Assembly (NCBI GenBank): GCA_941918925.1
Contig: OW799236.1
Span: 85,400,213 to 85,464,212 of the forward strand
Direction of reading: 5' to 3'
Source of the DNA: Phyto melanocephala
Lineage: Eukaryota > Arthropoda > Insecta > Diptera > Rhinophoridae
DNA: 64,000 bases
Program-made: the position numbers and the translations under genes
Shown: piece by piece, positions 1 through 11,149 of the stretch
Layout: each line of letters opens with the position of its first letter
Position numbering within the stretch: position 1 is the stretch's first letter
The notes under the pieces: model-generated
Told to the model about the DNA's origin: nothing
The model's database searches: none
The model's input: the letters and a program-made list of their open reading frames with translations, nothing else

Positions 1-835
1 ATATTAGTATCAATAATGAAAAAAGTGAACAAAAAGTGAACCTTACGAATATTTCATCTATGTATAGTAGTGGTTAACATTTCAATGAAATCTAAAAAAA
101 AAATATCAAAGTCGTTCCTTCGGATCAATATATTTCGACACCCAATTGCACTGTAAATGTTTTATGAAAATATAAAACGAACTTTAAATGAATAACCCAT
201 TATTTAATGTATTCTTTCTATATACACTAATCTCTCAGCTACACAACTACCACACACATACTACATACGAACATAAGCACACGTGTTTGTAATAAGAAAG
301 AAGAGGGAAGGTGGAAAACTATTGTTGTAAACTGGTCTACTAAATAACATTGACTTTTACGTATGAAGGTAAGTTAAAAGAAAGATAAATAAATAAATGA
401 ATAGAACATGAAAAAATGTAAGCAAAAATAAAAATTAAAAAACGATCAATGAACATCGATACAATAAGCAAAATGTAACAACAACAAAATAGCCAATAAA
501 AACATAAATTTTCTTTTTTTTTTCAAGTCTACATACACACACGACCATACACATTCACACTAACAAGTAATAGCAAATGTTGCTATAAAAACACGTGACT
601 TTTAATTGATAGCAAAATAAACTGAGAATATTGTATTGTAAAGTACGTGGGTTGTTCGAAAAATATTTGGATTTATTAATACAAAAACTTTTTCAACAAA
701 AAAGGAAAGTAAAATAAAAAACAATACTCATATGTATGTATGTAAGTATATATTCAATAGATCATGAAAGGTTTAGTAAATATTCTTTTGTGATGTACTA
801 GCAACGCTTGAATGAAACAGCTATCACACAAAAAG
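1..835. other. AT-rich DNA without a recognised gene
   Basis: No open frame with coding character and no terminal repeats were recognised on either strand. The sequence is A/T runs and short CATA/GTAT simple repeats, the usual background of this window. Confidence 0.55.
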
Positions 836-1046
836 ACTTACGAAATAGAGCTTCTTGAATCGCTTACTTAGTACATAACTGCTTCCAAGAGCGCTTCTAG
901 GCAGCTTGATTTTTACATACGGTGACCCACTTCGTAGGTCTCTTTTGTAATTAATAAGCGTTAATTTCGTCCCCACCAGAAAATAACTTAATCATGCCTT
1001 CCCCTTACGCACTGCTTAAAAAGATAGCAGCCCGTCAGGGAGAAAT
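836..1046 (-). repeat. Dispersed repeat, copy 1 (reverse orientation)
   Basis: Read on the minus strand, this stretch matches 12142-12350 on the plus strand. Shared blocks in the same order are CAGTGCGTA, GCTTATTAATT, AGAGACCTA, AAGTAAGCGATTCAAGAAG and a TCCCT...GCTGCTA lead-in. The two copies lie about 11 kb apart in opposite orientation and are roughly three quarters alike by eye. No coding frame is visible, so it is probably a non-autonomous transposon or LTR piece of unknown class. Confidence 0.6.
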
Positions 1047-2244
1047 GTAAAAAAAAAAATGTAACTCACAGAATTTTGAATTTTGTATTATGTTGTTTTT
1101 GACAATGCACACAATATACTAATATATAAAAATAAAATAAACTATTCCAGTCTAGAGTTATGCTATAATAAATTATAAGTTTCCTCGCCTGTTATAATCT
1201 TATAAAAATCTAACCCAGGCAACTTTTGCTATTTTGAACTGGCAACAGGTAAATCTCATTAGGCGAGAAGTTTGAATATTATTTATACCACCTGGAAGCA
1301 ATTTTTTTTTTTTTTTTTTTAATTTTGATTCAAAAGTACAAATTTGTTTGCTTTTGGAATATGGATTTTAAAATTTTTTTTTGGTTTTGCACTTAATCGT
1401 ACATAAGAATTTTTCTTCTCAAGAATAAAGTAAACTACGAGCAGAAATATCGTCAATCAAAAGAGCAATAAACTGGCTACGGTATACAAAAGTATTCAGC
1501 AAGAAGCTGTGGTCAAATAAGTTTAATGTGTGGTTAGAATGTAAAAAGAAAGGTATTACAAACAATAACTTTTGAAAAATTTATAACACTAAAAAAAAGG
1601 ATATTACAATATTTCATTCAATTCAAGACTTTCTGATAAACTTTTTCTTGCTGACAACTTTGCCTTTATCAAGGATAGTGGATAATATTTCGAATAAAAT
1701 AAAGTTAACCCATATTCTTTCTCCTTTTGAGATCCAACGGCTTCTTTGAGTTTCAGAGGTCAAAAGATCTCAAAAATTAAAATATATATTTAAAAGCTAA
1801 CGAGTTCTCAGTGAAAATACTTATAATTAATAGTTTTTAAATGCCTGTAAAACCATCAAAATTTCTCAAACACTCCACGAACAATTAGCAAGTGTTGCTG
1901 GGGATTTGTGAGGTGCAAACAATGTCTAGTTATTGCTCAATGTATTTTTCAATTAAAAATTTTACATACAAAAAGAAATAACAAAAAATTTTAACGGTAA
2001 AGAAGTGTAATCAACAACGAACCATATGTTGAAATAAAAAATTGTATGTTGTTTACTCTCCCGATTTATGGTGGTTGGGTGGCAACAGATGTAAAATTAA
2101 GTGAGCGGGTATTCTAACTATCGATGTCTGTATTGAGACGGCGGCAGTATTTGAAAAGAGAAATCAATAAATTATATACAAATAAAAATACTAGCAATAA
2201 TAACAATTACAAAAACTACAATTAACAAATGCATTAGAATTTAT
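1047..2244. other. AT-rich DNA without a recognised gene
   Basis: It contains a run of about 20 T near 1301-1320 and a slightly more GC-balanced patch near 2050-2140 (CTATCGATGT, GACGGCGGCAG), but no frame, splice pattern or repeat partner could be assigned. Confidence 0.5.
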
Positions 2245-2560
2245 AAACATACAGTACCGTGCAATTTGGTGGCAATAAAATGCCGTGATTTATAAGCTGA
2301 GCCAAACAAAATTTTTTTTTATTTTTTTTTTTTTAATATAATATTTATATTTTTATTATTATTTTGTTTTATTTTTTTTTTGTTTTATATTTATTATATA
2401 CATATATTTTAATTTTTTTAAATTTTTTTTTGTTTTTTTTTTTTATTTTTTTAACATAGGTACATACGTAAATTTATAATTTTATAATGGGATGTGTATG
2501 TACGTATTTCATATGGGATAAATGTTGGTACAAACAAAAGATTATTTTTCGAATAAAGTA
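2245..2560 (+). repeat. Internal fragment of the abundant hairpin-ended repeat family
   Basis: The order GCTGAGCCAAA, then a long T/A-only tract, then TACGTATTTCATATGGGAT is the same as in the copies at 22890-23632 and 48423-49060. Both ends of the family (the TATACCCTTCAC start and the GATTCGGC end) are missing, so this is an internal relic. Confidence 0.6.
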
Positions 2561-4042
2561 AATTCAATGTCAATTTTAAAAATTCATCTTTGTTTTATTA
2601 TATTTAAAAATATGATACATCTATAAAAAAACACCCTTTACAAGTTATGGCTTATATATTAATGGAGCATAATATTAATTATTGAAGCATAACTTATGTA
2701 TAAATAGTTTTGTAGAAGAATTTAAGACATCTGTAGAAGTTTCTGCAATAATCTAAAAACTATATATTAAGCTGCACTTAGACTACACAGTACTGTATGT
2801 ATGTACATATGTATGTATGGAAGTATGTGGAATATTTACAAACATAAACATAAATAGAAATATAAAAGATTATTTTCCATTAATACGAACAATTGATTTT
2901 TAAAATACATACAGACAAATAAAAATAATTAAAATAAAAATTATTCTAGGAACTAAGGAGAGTAATTCGGGGACAGACCCAAAGTGAGAACAATAATTGA
3001 AGGCGAAACATCAGAAAAGAAATAAAAAAAAAATGTTAACAAAAAAAAAATATATTTAACAACAAATGATAAAAAGTTCTATAAACATTTTAAAGGATTT
3101 TAAAATAAACATTTGTTTTTAATTTGCAAGTTTGCAATATTTATTTTAATTATAAAATGTTTAAAGCAATTAATTAAAGTTGTTGGTGGTATTAAGAATA
3201 ATTAATTAAAGGCATGTGTGCTAAAAGCTTTGTCTTGTACAAATACATATGTATGTACATACATATATAACAAATTAATATTATAAAATATTTCAATATT
3301 TTACTTCATTGTTGGGTTTAAGCTGGTCTATATGCATTTCATTAATGCTTATACCAGATCGTCAGTAGATCTTGGACCTAAATTCTTAAAAAAGTTTAAT
3401 ATGTTATAAGTTTTATTTCAAATTCTCATTAACAAAATGAGAATTAAAAAATAAAAAAATAAACTATTAAAAAACTTCCTCAAAAACCCAATCAACATTT
3501 TAAATCCTTTTTAAAGAATTATTTTTTCTAATCCATTTCACTTTTGAATTTCGGTAAAACGTCTACTGATGATTTGTATCTGATTTAGTATGAAAGTCAA
3601 AATCCAAGAAACCAAAAATATGTTATTTTAAGATGACAAGCGAATTGTTTTCATCTCTCACAGTTACCAGGTCACCAATTTTATCTTAATTTTTTTATAT
3701 TTTCATTAGGACCAAGAAAATATTAAAAGTAATAAATACAAAAATGTTATTCTGGTATAAAGCGAAGATTTTTGGGCTTATTTAAAGTGAAGAGTTTATG
3801 CTGGTGGCTTGAGACCAAAAAATCTGATCGAAAAAATTAAAAATAAACTCCTCTTTTATATGACCGTGTGCCAAAAAAGCTATCATTTTTGAGTGAATAA
3901 CATAGTTTAACAAGCACTGAATGAATTTAATGTAATATGGATAGTTTTAGCTTCGTTAATTTCGTATTTGGTTGTTCAAAGATTTAAAAAAAAAATATTT
4001 GAATTATTTTTAAGATTATCGAATTGCTATTTTTTAAACCTA
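2561..4042. other. AT-rich DNA without a recognised gene
   Basis: Apart from short TACATATGTATG simple repeats (about 2795-2825 and 3240-3265) nothing was recognised. The region 3330-3900 is less extreme in composition but holds only stop-laden frames. Confidence 0.5.
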
Positions 4043-4277
4043 CAGTCGTCGGCACAATTATTTCGACAAATTGTTCTCTTGTCTATTAGCGTTTTTTTCG
4101 TTCCAGTGCGTAAAATATCGTTACCTCAGCTTTACTCAAAACAAAGTGCACATCAACAACAACACTTATGTAAAATATTTTGTCCATTGTTTTGTGCACT
4201 CTTAAACTGCTGATAAGAATCATAATAAGCAGTGACTTTCGCTTTGGGATAAGTATTTGGACATGCACTTCATATCA

Positions 4278-4581
4278 CACATGCAAAAAGGCTGAACGTC
4301 GTTTACAACGACTTCTGCAGAAGTTGCGATAATGAGGAAGAGGAGGAGACAACTGAATTGTCCTGCATTCGGGGACCTGAGATACCAGATTCTAACTCAG
4401 CGAATACTTGAAAGTAAAACTTGTCTTTCCGCAAAGATCCACACCTTTATCAACAGGACAGGATGGCTGAGGAACGACGGCCAGAGGACGAACGGGCGTT
4501 GGTGCCTACGGTATCACAACGGCACCCTCGGAGGACATAAGTAAGCTATGGCTTCGGGCGGCTGCCGAATCCAAGATAACC
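4278..4581 (+). mobile_element. 5'-truncated LINE fragment nested in the Tc1 element
   Basis: A 14-bp direct repeat TGCACTTCATATCA flanks the segment exactly (4264-4277 and 4582-4595), the signature of a target-primed retrotransposition. The reading frame CPAFGDLRYQILTQRILES resembles the C-terminal end of ORF2 in R1/Jockey-like non-LTR retrotransposons, where a CCHC cluster ends in xCPAF. The upstream part of that cluster lies in another frame, so there is a frameshift. No poly-A tail is present. Confidence 0.7.
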
Positions 4582-4763
4582 TGCACTTCATATCAGTTTT
4601 TTTGCGTGCTCTTTGCAATTGAAGGTTAACTAAAATTGTTCTTATTAATTTTTGTATCTTGACTTATCTTTTTAATTTATCGGTGAATTGGAAATATGGG
4701 AATTATTAGCAAATAAACAAATTTAAAAACAAAAACAATGTACAAAATTAACCGCGATTCGGC

Positions 4764-5150
4764 GTGAAACGTAAAACAACTCCAAGTGAAGACCGAATCA
4801 TCTTGCGAAAATTGAAAGCAGACGTTAAGTTAAAACCTAAAGATCCCGCAGATGAATGGAATAAGTCATACAGTACTTCAATTATTGAACGAACGAATCG
4901 ACGCAGCTTGAGAGTGAAATGTTTTAAGACTTACATAGCAAGAGATATTTTATACATATCGGAACAAAACAAACTCAAGCGTCTAGCTTTTGCTAATGCA
5001 CATGTCCAAAAGCCAGTAGAGTTTTGGAGAGAAGTTCTTTGGACTGATGAAAGCTCATTCCAATACAATTCATCGAAAAAGAAGATTTATGTAAGACTTC
5101 CGCAATCAAATTTTAACAAAGCATTTTTAAAGCTAAAAAGAAATCAGTGA
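4764..5150 (+). pseudogene. Tc1-like transposase remnant
   Basis: A 128-residue open frame keeps the middle of a DDE transposase: the stretch LAFANAHVQKPVEFWREVLW followed by TDESSF, with the first catalytic Asp. The downstream Asp and Glu motifs of the DD34E triad are absent, and the N-terminal paired-like DNA-binding region is largely gone, with the LINE insertion lying just upstream. The protein cannot be catalytic. Confidence 0.8.
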
Positions 5151-5189
5151 TTTTGTTTTCATGTCAAAATAATTGTGCCGACGACTGTA

Positions 5190-6211
5190 ATACGATAATT
5201 AATTTTATGTGCTTTTATTTAAAATATAAAACAATTTTTCATAAAAAAAAAATTATATAATACGCAGGATATGGCATTATGCCAAAGTTATACTCTGCCC
5301 ATAATTTTCCTCATTAAAAATGTGACATTGAGCAACAAATGACGTCACGTGATTATGAATATTAAAAAGATTAAAAAAAAACTAATTTTTACTATTGCTG
5401 CAAAAATGCAAGTAAATCTCTAAAAGATTTAAATTTATACTTTACTTTATAGCTCTTGGGAAAACTGTATGGTAATAAATATTTAAATTGCCTAGAGTTT
5501 ATTTGAGAATATGTAGTATTTTAGTATTTTGCTGTATTTTTAGTTTAGACTTAAAAGTTTATATTTAGTAAAAATATTTAGAGGAAAATAAATAAAAAAA
5601 TTCCTGCTATTGGAATGTGTTTCAAAATATTTTACGTTTTTCTTTACGTTAAAAAAAGCGTAAAGATAACTGTAGCAAAAAGGATTAGGGGATAAAAATG
5701 TTTCCGTTTTTGTAAACTTTAAATTCAATTTCATTTCATCTTTTAAAATACTAAAACAAAAATAGAACATTAAAAAAAACCAATTTCTTTTTTTATACAA
5801 AAAAAATCTGATAAGAACACATACACATCTACAGTTATAATTTGCTAATAAAATAAATACATACATACATAAAGTACTTGAAAAACATGTTATCGCCAAA
5901 ATGCCTGACACTATTAACTATTTATGTTAAAATAACACTTAAATATAACAACAACAATAGCAGCATAACATGTACGTCATTTACGTTTACAGCATTTAAA
6001 AGAGACAGAAACAAAGAAGAAATACAACAACTGTGATGAACGTAAATAAAACAGATTATTAAAGAATTTAATCATTATACTAATTAAAACATTTTCTTAC
6101 GCCTCTTTATCTAGTAAAGCAATTGAAACTCTGACAATCATGTGATCGGCAATCATACATACATACGTACAAACACAGCATACAGAAAGTAGTGTAGGGA
6201 AGCCATACATC
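5190..6211. other. AT-rich DNA without a recognised gene
   Basis: No supported frame or repeat. The longest open frame (123 codons, minus strand, 5540-5911) is Phe/Lys/Tyr-rich as expected from A/T runs and lacks any recognisable domain. Confidence 0.55.
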
Positions 6212-6213
6212 TA

Positions 6214-7793
6214 CAGTGGACGACAAAAGTCTGTGTACGTTCATAATTTTGCCATTTTATGAGACCAAATAAGTTAGTTAAGGAAATAATGATGCAGCTT
6301 TGTTGGAAATCTATTTTTTTTTCTTCTGTAATTCTCAAAAAAAAATTTTTTTTTTCAATGTAAAGTTTCAAAATTGTTTAAAAAAATATTTAAATATTAA
6401 AATATTTATTTCTGAATACTTACATAAAAGTGCAGTTATTTTTTTTACTTTCCTAGTTGTGCTAAAGGTTTGATTAAAATAGTATTAAAATAGTATTTAA
6501 TAGAAGTTAAATTCATTTAAATTGGTGCCCTAAATTGAGTTGTAGAGTGCAGAAATTCAGAAAAATCTTTCGATGAATATATAAAGTAAGTAAATCCAAA
6601 GTTAAAACAATATTTGACAACTTTAAAAACACTGGTCGACCAGTAGTTGTCTAAATAAACTAAGATGTCGCAACAAGATCAGAAGTAATTTACATTCACG
6701 AACTATACAAAGAACTTTAAATAATAGCAGAACTCTTCTATTAACAAATTACCAACTACATTTGGAAATCTCCCAACGGCATATTTAAAAGGACATGGAT
6801 ATCTGAAAAAGAGTTTTCTTTATTAACGAGTCGTGAAATAACATAAGTGGAAGTAATGGTAGATACAATTGAAGCAAAGCCGCGAATAATGTTGTAAAGG
6901 ACAAATTTTGCAAAACCTGTTTTTTTTGCAGATTACCGTTAAAATTACTCTCTTACATTTGTTCAAACATCAAAACATCAAAATTATGCATTTTATCACC
7001 GTCAAAACGCAATTACAATGAGTCAGTCAGTGGAAGAACGTTGTAAGTTATAAACAAAAGTCTACGAACGGAATTGACGAAAGTGATTGATGACTGTAAC
7101 AGAGGTACATAAGGAAAAGTATTTAAATAAAAGAGATAATCAAACCTTTTAAATACGTTTTTTTGCTCTCCTGAAAAATAATTATTTTGTTATTGGCAAC
7201 GTTATTCGCGGCGATCCTTCAATTATAGCGAAAAAAAATACAACACTAGATCATAAGAAATTTTCGCTCAATCAAGAATGGGAAAATTGGTATTTATCGA
7301 GGGTAATATCGATTGTTATCAGTATAAATCAATTTTGAAACAAGATTTAAAACCATCAGTTGATGTTTTAAATCTTTGTCAGGGTTGGATTTTTCAGCAA
7401 TTTGTAGCTTACGAATAGAATTGTCCAAAAATGGCTGACCTATCATGCACCTCGAAAGCTTTATACACCACCTCCGAATCCGGAGCACGTGTGAAATATT
7501 CTACAACGAAAAGTCCGATATAATCATATTACTAATGCCTCAAGGCAGAGAGAGAAGCTTCCAGAGAACACGAAAATGTTTAGTTGTTCTAAGTCTTGAC
7601 GATTACAATATGTTGTGTACGATATGTTGACTTTTGTCAATAAATTTCTGTAGTTTTTAGTGAATAAAACTTTTAAGTTTAAAATAATTGTTGTTTTTTC
7701 TAAAACAAAAGCGTATCATTACTTTTTCTCATTGTGGTTTTAAAAGCTCACGTCATCAAATTAGGTGTTGACGTAGACTTCTGTCGGCCACTG
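6214..7793 (+). mobile_element. Tc1-like DNA transposon, nearly full length but decayed
   Basis: Terminal inverted repeats begin CAGTGGACGACAAAAGTCT at 6214 and CAGTGGCCGACAGAAGTCT (read inward on the minus strand) at 7793, each next to TA. The length of about 1580 bp is the normal size for Tc1 elements. The interior holds stop-ridden transposase relics, so this is an old copy whose ends survive. Confidence 0.85.
6590..7640 (+). pseudogene. Tc1-like transposase relic
   Basis: Pieces of a Tc1 transposase can be read in shifting plus-strand frames. An N-terminal piece IFDNFKNTGRPVVV occurs near 6608. A central piece QYKSILKQDLKPSV leads into WIFQQ near 7320-7400. A C-terminal piece YTPPPNPEH lies near 7460, followed by NILQRKVR. 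The catalytic QQDNDPKH region and the SPDLNPIENLW region are mutated. Multiple stops and frameshifts exclude function. Confidence 0.7.
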
Positions 7794-7795
7794 TA

Positions 7796-8593
7796 TACAT
7801 ATTATTGTTGATCCAACAAATTTAGTTATATGTTTTTTACTGAGTTTTCAGGAGAGCAAAAAAAGCATTTCATTTTGTTACTTTACAGTATTAAACTTAC
7901 ATATACCGACTATTGTTTATTTTTGAACCAATCACGATATCCTTAAACGGTTTGGTGAATAGATGTACGACCAATAAAGGTTAAAAGCTGTCACATATCC
8001 GATTACGTCAGAGCAGTGACGATATGTCAAGTGGAGTCTGTATGACATCGTTTTGAACATACCACATCACTTGAAAAATTTGGTGTCTCTTAGAAAAAGT
8101 CTTAAAGCGGGGTGGTGGTGTACTAGATCCACCCGTAGCAATGTGGTATTTTAGCGGAGGAAATTTTAGAGAGGTTAAAAATATCAGAAACATTGTATAG
8201 ATCGTAGTAATATATTCTAACGGTTTTTTTTTACTTTTAGATAAGTCGGATAATTTTCAAATGTTTCATAAGACTTATTTTAAATCATTTTAACGATATT
8301 CTTATGTTTTATGAGAGTTTTTTCCATATCTAGTTTTTTCTTATGTAGTTTTTAAGATTTCTTTAAAATTTCTAAAGAAATTTGTAGAGAAATAGTTGCG
8401 AATTCTCATACCAAATATCATATATAAAATCGGAAACATAAGACTGTCGGTATGAATTTTATCCGAATTCGGCAAAAACAAACATGTTTAGTGGGATCCC
8501 CCAAGTGATTAAAACCATAATTTTTTTTAATCTAAAATTTATTGACAGAGGTATATAACCAAAAAACCCGGGTATTTCACGTTGGTTTCAGCT
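7796..8593. other. AT-rich DNA without a recognised gene
   Basis: No gene or repeat partner was recognised. A more GC-balanced piece at about 8000-8170 has a 61-codon minus-strand frame without domain resemblance. Confidence 0.45.
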
Positions 8594-8806
8594 CGACCTG
8601 TATAGGAAGTCGGAGGAACTTGAACAATAAATAAAACTGAGTTTTGTGGTTCTCCTCCAGTTACAAAAAATTTGTTCAGGCACCGCAAGTCGACCTATAC
8701 AATTATATAGGAAGTCGGAGATATCTGAACAATAATTACAATGAGTTTTATGGAACTCCTCCAGTTACAAATAAATGAGTTTATTTGGTACTCCTCCAGT
8801 TAATCC
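8594..8806. repeat. Short tandem direct repeat, about 2.4 units
   Basis: Two neighbouring copies share the blocks ATAGGAAGTCGGAG, TGAACAATAA, GAGTTTTRTGG and CTCCTCCAGTTACAAA in the same order. A third partial copy (TACTCCTCCAGTTAATCC) follows at about 8789-8806. The unit is about 100 bp. Its origin is unknown; it may be the internal repeat of a degraded mobile element. Confidence 0.65.
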
Positions 8807-8808
8807 AA

Positions 8809-9042
8809 TTAAAATAAAAGCACGCGGTTAATTGTAGAATAGTCTGGTAACTGTATCCAAATCACAGTTACGCCACGCCACACAATCACGCGTGAGTGAG
8901 ACTCATAACTCTCGAAGTCTGATAAAAAAGGACGGCCTGATTGCCCTTTAACGATAATGGCAATGACCTTCTTTGACAAGAAGGTATTGTAATTCACGGT
9001 GAAGTGACAGTTACAAAAATTAATAGATAAATACTGATACAT
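8809..9042 (-). other. Unassigned 77-codon open frame with coding-like codon use
   Basis: The minus-strand frame has GC-ending codons and mixed amino acids (for example FLSKKVIAIIVKGQSGRP), unlike the Phe/Lys/Asn-rich chance frames nearby. I do not recognise the protein. It lies downstream of the minus-strand signal-peptide exon at 9938-10010 in the right orientation to be a later exon, but no clean acceptor/donor pair in the matching phase was seen. A degraded transposon coding region is equally possible. Confidence 0.2.
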
Positions 9043-9937
9043 TATTTTAAAGGTTTTTTAAATATACATTTGCGAAATAAAAGTAATAATTATATTAGCA
9101 AAAACTTGACACATATATTATCCCAAAAAATAAATATCTAAGAAATAATAACGTTAACGCATCATTATTTTACTGTTATTTTGTAGCATACAAGCAGGAT
9201 ATACTTATACAAGGTGGCGGGCCAGCCCAGCTGACTATTTTTTGTGTTCTGAAGTATGTCAAACTACATATTTAAAAAAATGATTTCAACTCCGGAAATT
9301 GTCAAACTCCATACATAAAAAAAGAGAACTAAAAATTTCTCTCCTTTACGTTATCACCTTATGTAAGTACACCATACATACAAGTGTTTAATGCAAACTG
9401 AGTTGCCAGATATAAATTTCATAAATTTGTGGTTGTACATATTAATTATTAAAAATATTTAATTGTGAATTAATAATTTATCATGCTGTCTTTCCCTTTG
9501 TAGGTAAATTTTTATGAAAGCACAAAAGTATTGGCTGTTTATTTAAATGTAATGATTAAAGGGTACCTTGAAACAGTGTTAAACTAAATGGAACAAATAA
9601 ATGCGAAATATTGTTGGTATATTTTAAACAAGTACAGTGTGGTTTTAAATAAAAAAAATAAAAAAAACTATAAAGTATTGTTTACTGTTTATTTGTAAAT
9701 GGGATAAGGAAAAAATTATACAAAAGTTATAATAATTAAGACGTAATAGCATTTATACTTAGAAACATAATAAAATAAAAATTAACATAAAAAATATATA
9801 TTTAAGTAATAAAGCCCTTTCAATGTTTTGCTATTAAATATTTTTTTTAATTCTCTTTAATAGTACTTTTTTTACATCATAATTTATTATTTGAAAGGAA
9901 AATCTGTGTTAGCAATAATATGAATAGACAAACTTAC
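9043..9937. other. AT-rich stretch, probably intron of the minus-strand gene
   Basis: It follows the splice donor at 9937-9932 on the minus strand and has no visible exon. A GC-richer patch GGTGGCGGGCCAGCCCAGCTG at about 9212-9232 is unexplained. Confidence 0.4.
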
Positions 9938-10010
9938 CGGTTGATTGAGCATAAATCGCTAAAAATATCGAGAGGAATGAAAGTATGCCTGCCAAGAATT
10001 TTGCCTCCAT
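9938..10010 (-). CDS. First coding exon of a secreted or membrane protein (signal peptide)
   Basis: The minus strand reads ATG at 10010-10008 followed by 24 codons starting MEAKFLAGIL and ending AIYAQST, then one extra base and a consensus donor G|GTAAGT (intron starts at 9937). The product begins with a typical signal peptide: a Lys near the start, a hydrophobic core of about 15 residues, and a likely cleavage near AIYA-QS. The start is supported by a Kozak-like context (CAAAG before the ATG) and A-rich UTR-like sequence upstream. The gene continues toward lower coordinates in phase 1, but no following exon was recognised in the 9.9 kb available, so the gene may leave the window. I cannot name it; Ig-superfamily or other cell-surface proteins commonly have this exon layout. 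Confidence 0.6.
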
Positions 10011-10520
10011 CTTTGGTATTGATCCGTGGTTTGTACTTTTAAGCTTATGTTTAAAATATTAATTTTAATAATATGTTGGAAAATTTTTTTCTTTCAAACT
10101 TTGTTGCTTGATTGCTGTTGTTGCTATTTATTATGAGGAATTCTCCCGGGCGATTTTCTTGTTGATACCGTGGTTTAGAATATTAAGATTTTTAATATAA
10201 AGCTTTGAATTTGTAAAACGATAATGATATCCTTTTTTCTTTCTCTCTCCCTTTGAAAATTATTAGGTTGTGTAGTTGTTGAAGATTGGAACAAATTTTT
10301 TTCTCTCTCTCTGGTTAAATTAATGATTATCTTTTTTATATTACAGGACTGTAATTATTTTGTAGATTTTATTTAAATATTTCATTTATAATATTTACTA
10401 TTAGATGGTTGTTTTTTGTTGTGTATTTTTTGTTATATTTTTTTTTTTTTGAATTTTTTATTTATTAGTAGTCGTCGTCTTCATCTACGCGTAAACGTCG
10501 TCGTCTTAAATTAACAAGAG
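10011..10520 (-). other. Probable 5' UTR part of the signal-peptide exon
   Basis: On the minus strand a pyrimidine-rich tract ending TTTGTATGCAG marks a possible acceptor just above 10520. The following 510 bases are A-rich with CAACAACAGCAATCAAGCAAC-like stretches typical of fly 5' UTRs, running to the ATG. A short Arg/Asp-rich frame at its start (10465-10518) means the first part could instead be the last exon of another transcript. Confidence 0.4.
10465..10518 (-). other. Short Arg-rich/Asp-rich reading frame ending in a stop
   Basis: Directly after a possible acceptor the minus strand encodes LVNLRRRRLRVDEDDDY and then TAA. The run of CGN and GAN codons is unlike the surrounding A/T-rich DNA. 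It could be a terminal coding exon of a second minus-strand gene or an upstream frame in a 5' UTR. The AATAAA immediately after the stop fits a gene end, but no upstream partner exon was found. Confidence 0.3.
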
Positions 10521-11149
10521 CTGCATACAAATGAAAAAAAAACAAAAATATTTTTTAAGTTTTATTTCAAATAGTTTTTATTTGTTAAATATTAAATTTG
10601 TTGTTTTGTATTAAAAATAATTAGAATTAAAAAAGAAAAATAATTATATAAACACAACACTTATTTTCAATGATTTTTTTCTATAATTTGAATTTTAACA
10701 ATGTAGTTAAAAAGATAAATATTTTTAATAGTTTTTGAAGGAAATTAAATAGACACTTATCAAAAAAATCGTAACGTTATAAATTTGCAAAGGACGTAGA
10801 GGACGACGTAATACATCATAGATGTATAAGAAAATACCGTAAGAAGAGCAATGAAATATTTTTATTTAAATGTCTAGTACAACCCAGACACCACTATTGA
10901 CGTGGTTTTCTTGTATTATTTTCTCTATTTTTTTTTTTAATTTTTTTTCAATTTAGCAATCAAAAACATAAAAAAACCTCGTGATGCAAAAATTAAAATT
11001 GAATATTTTTCTTAAACACTTATTTGGCAAAAACAAAAATTATTTGAACAAAAATTTCAATGTTGAACACAACCCTGGTGGTGAAATTTTAAAACACACA
11101 AAATAAAATATGTAATAAAAAAAATACTCGATTCGTTATACTCTATGTT
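10521..11149. other. AT-rich stretch, possible intron
   Basis: No clear exon. A minus-strand patch near 10770-10815 can be read as VLRRPLRPLQIYN, but it lacks a flanking acceptor AG, so it is not called an exon. Confidence 0.35.

Larger units (their letters stand above)
4043..5187 (+). mobile_element. Tc1-like DNA transposon, decayed, TA-flanked
   Basis: Terminal inverted repeats start CAGTCGTCGGCACAATTATT at 4043 and end with the complement at 5187, each followed by the TA target dinucleotide (4041-4042, 5188-5189). The interior codes for a broken Tc1-type transposase whose first catalytic motif WTDESSF is readable near 5040. At 1145 bp including a nested 304-bp LINE insert it is internally deleted, since intact Tc1 elements are about 1.6 kb. 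It is not expected to be mobile. Confidence 0.85.

Noticed and set aside
5540..5911. 123-codon minus-strand frame
   Set aside because: Phe/Lys/Tyr/Asn composition dictated by A/T runs, no splice signals or domain resemblance.
10770..10815. Minus-strand patch VLRRPLRPLQIYN as an alternative exon to the Arg/Asp-rich frame
   Set aside because: No AG acceptor precedes it and no donor follows in a usable phase.
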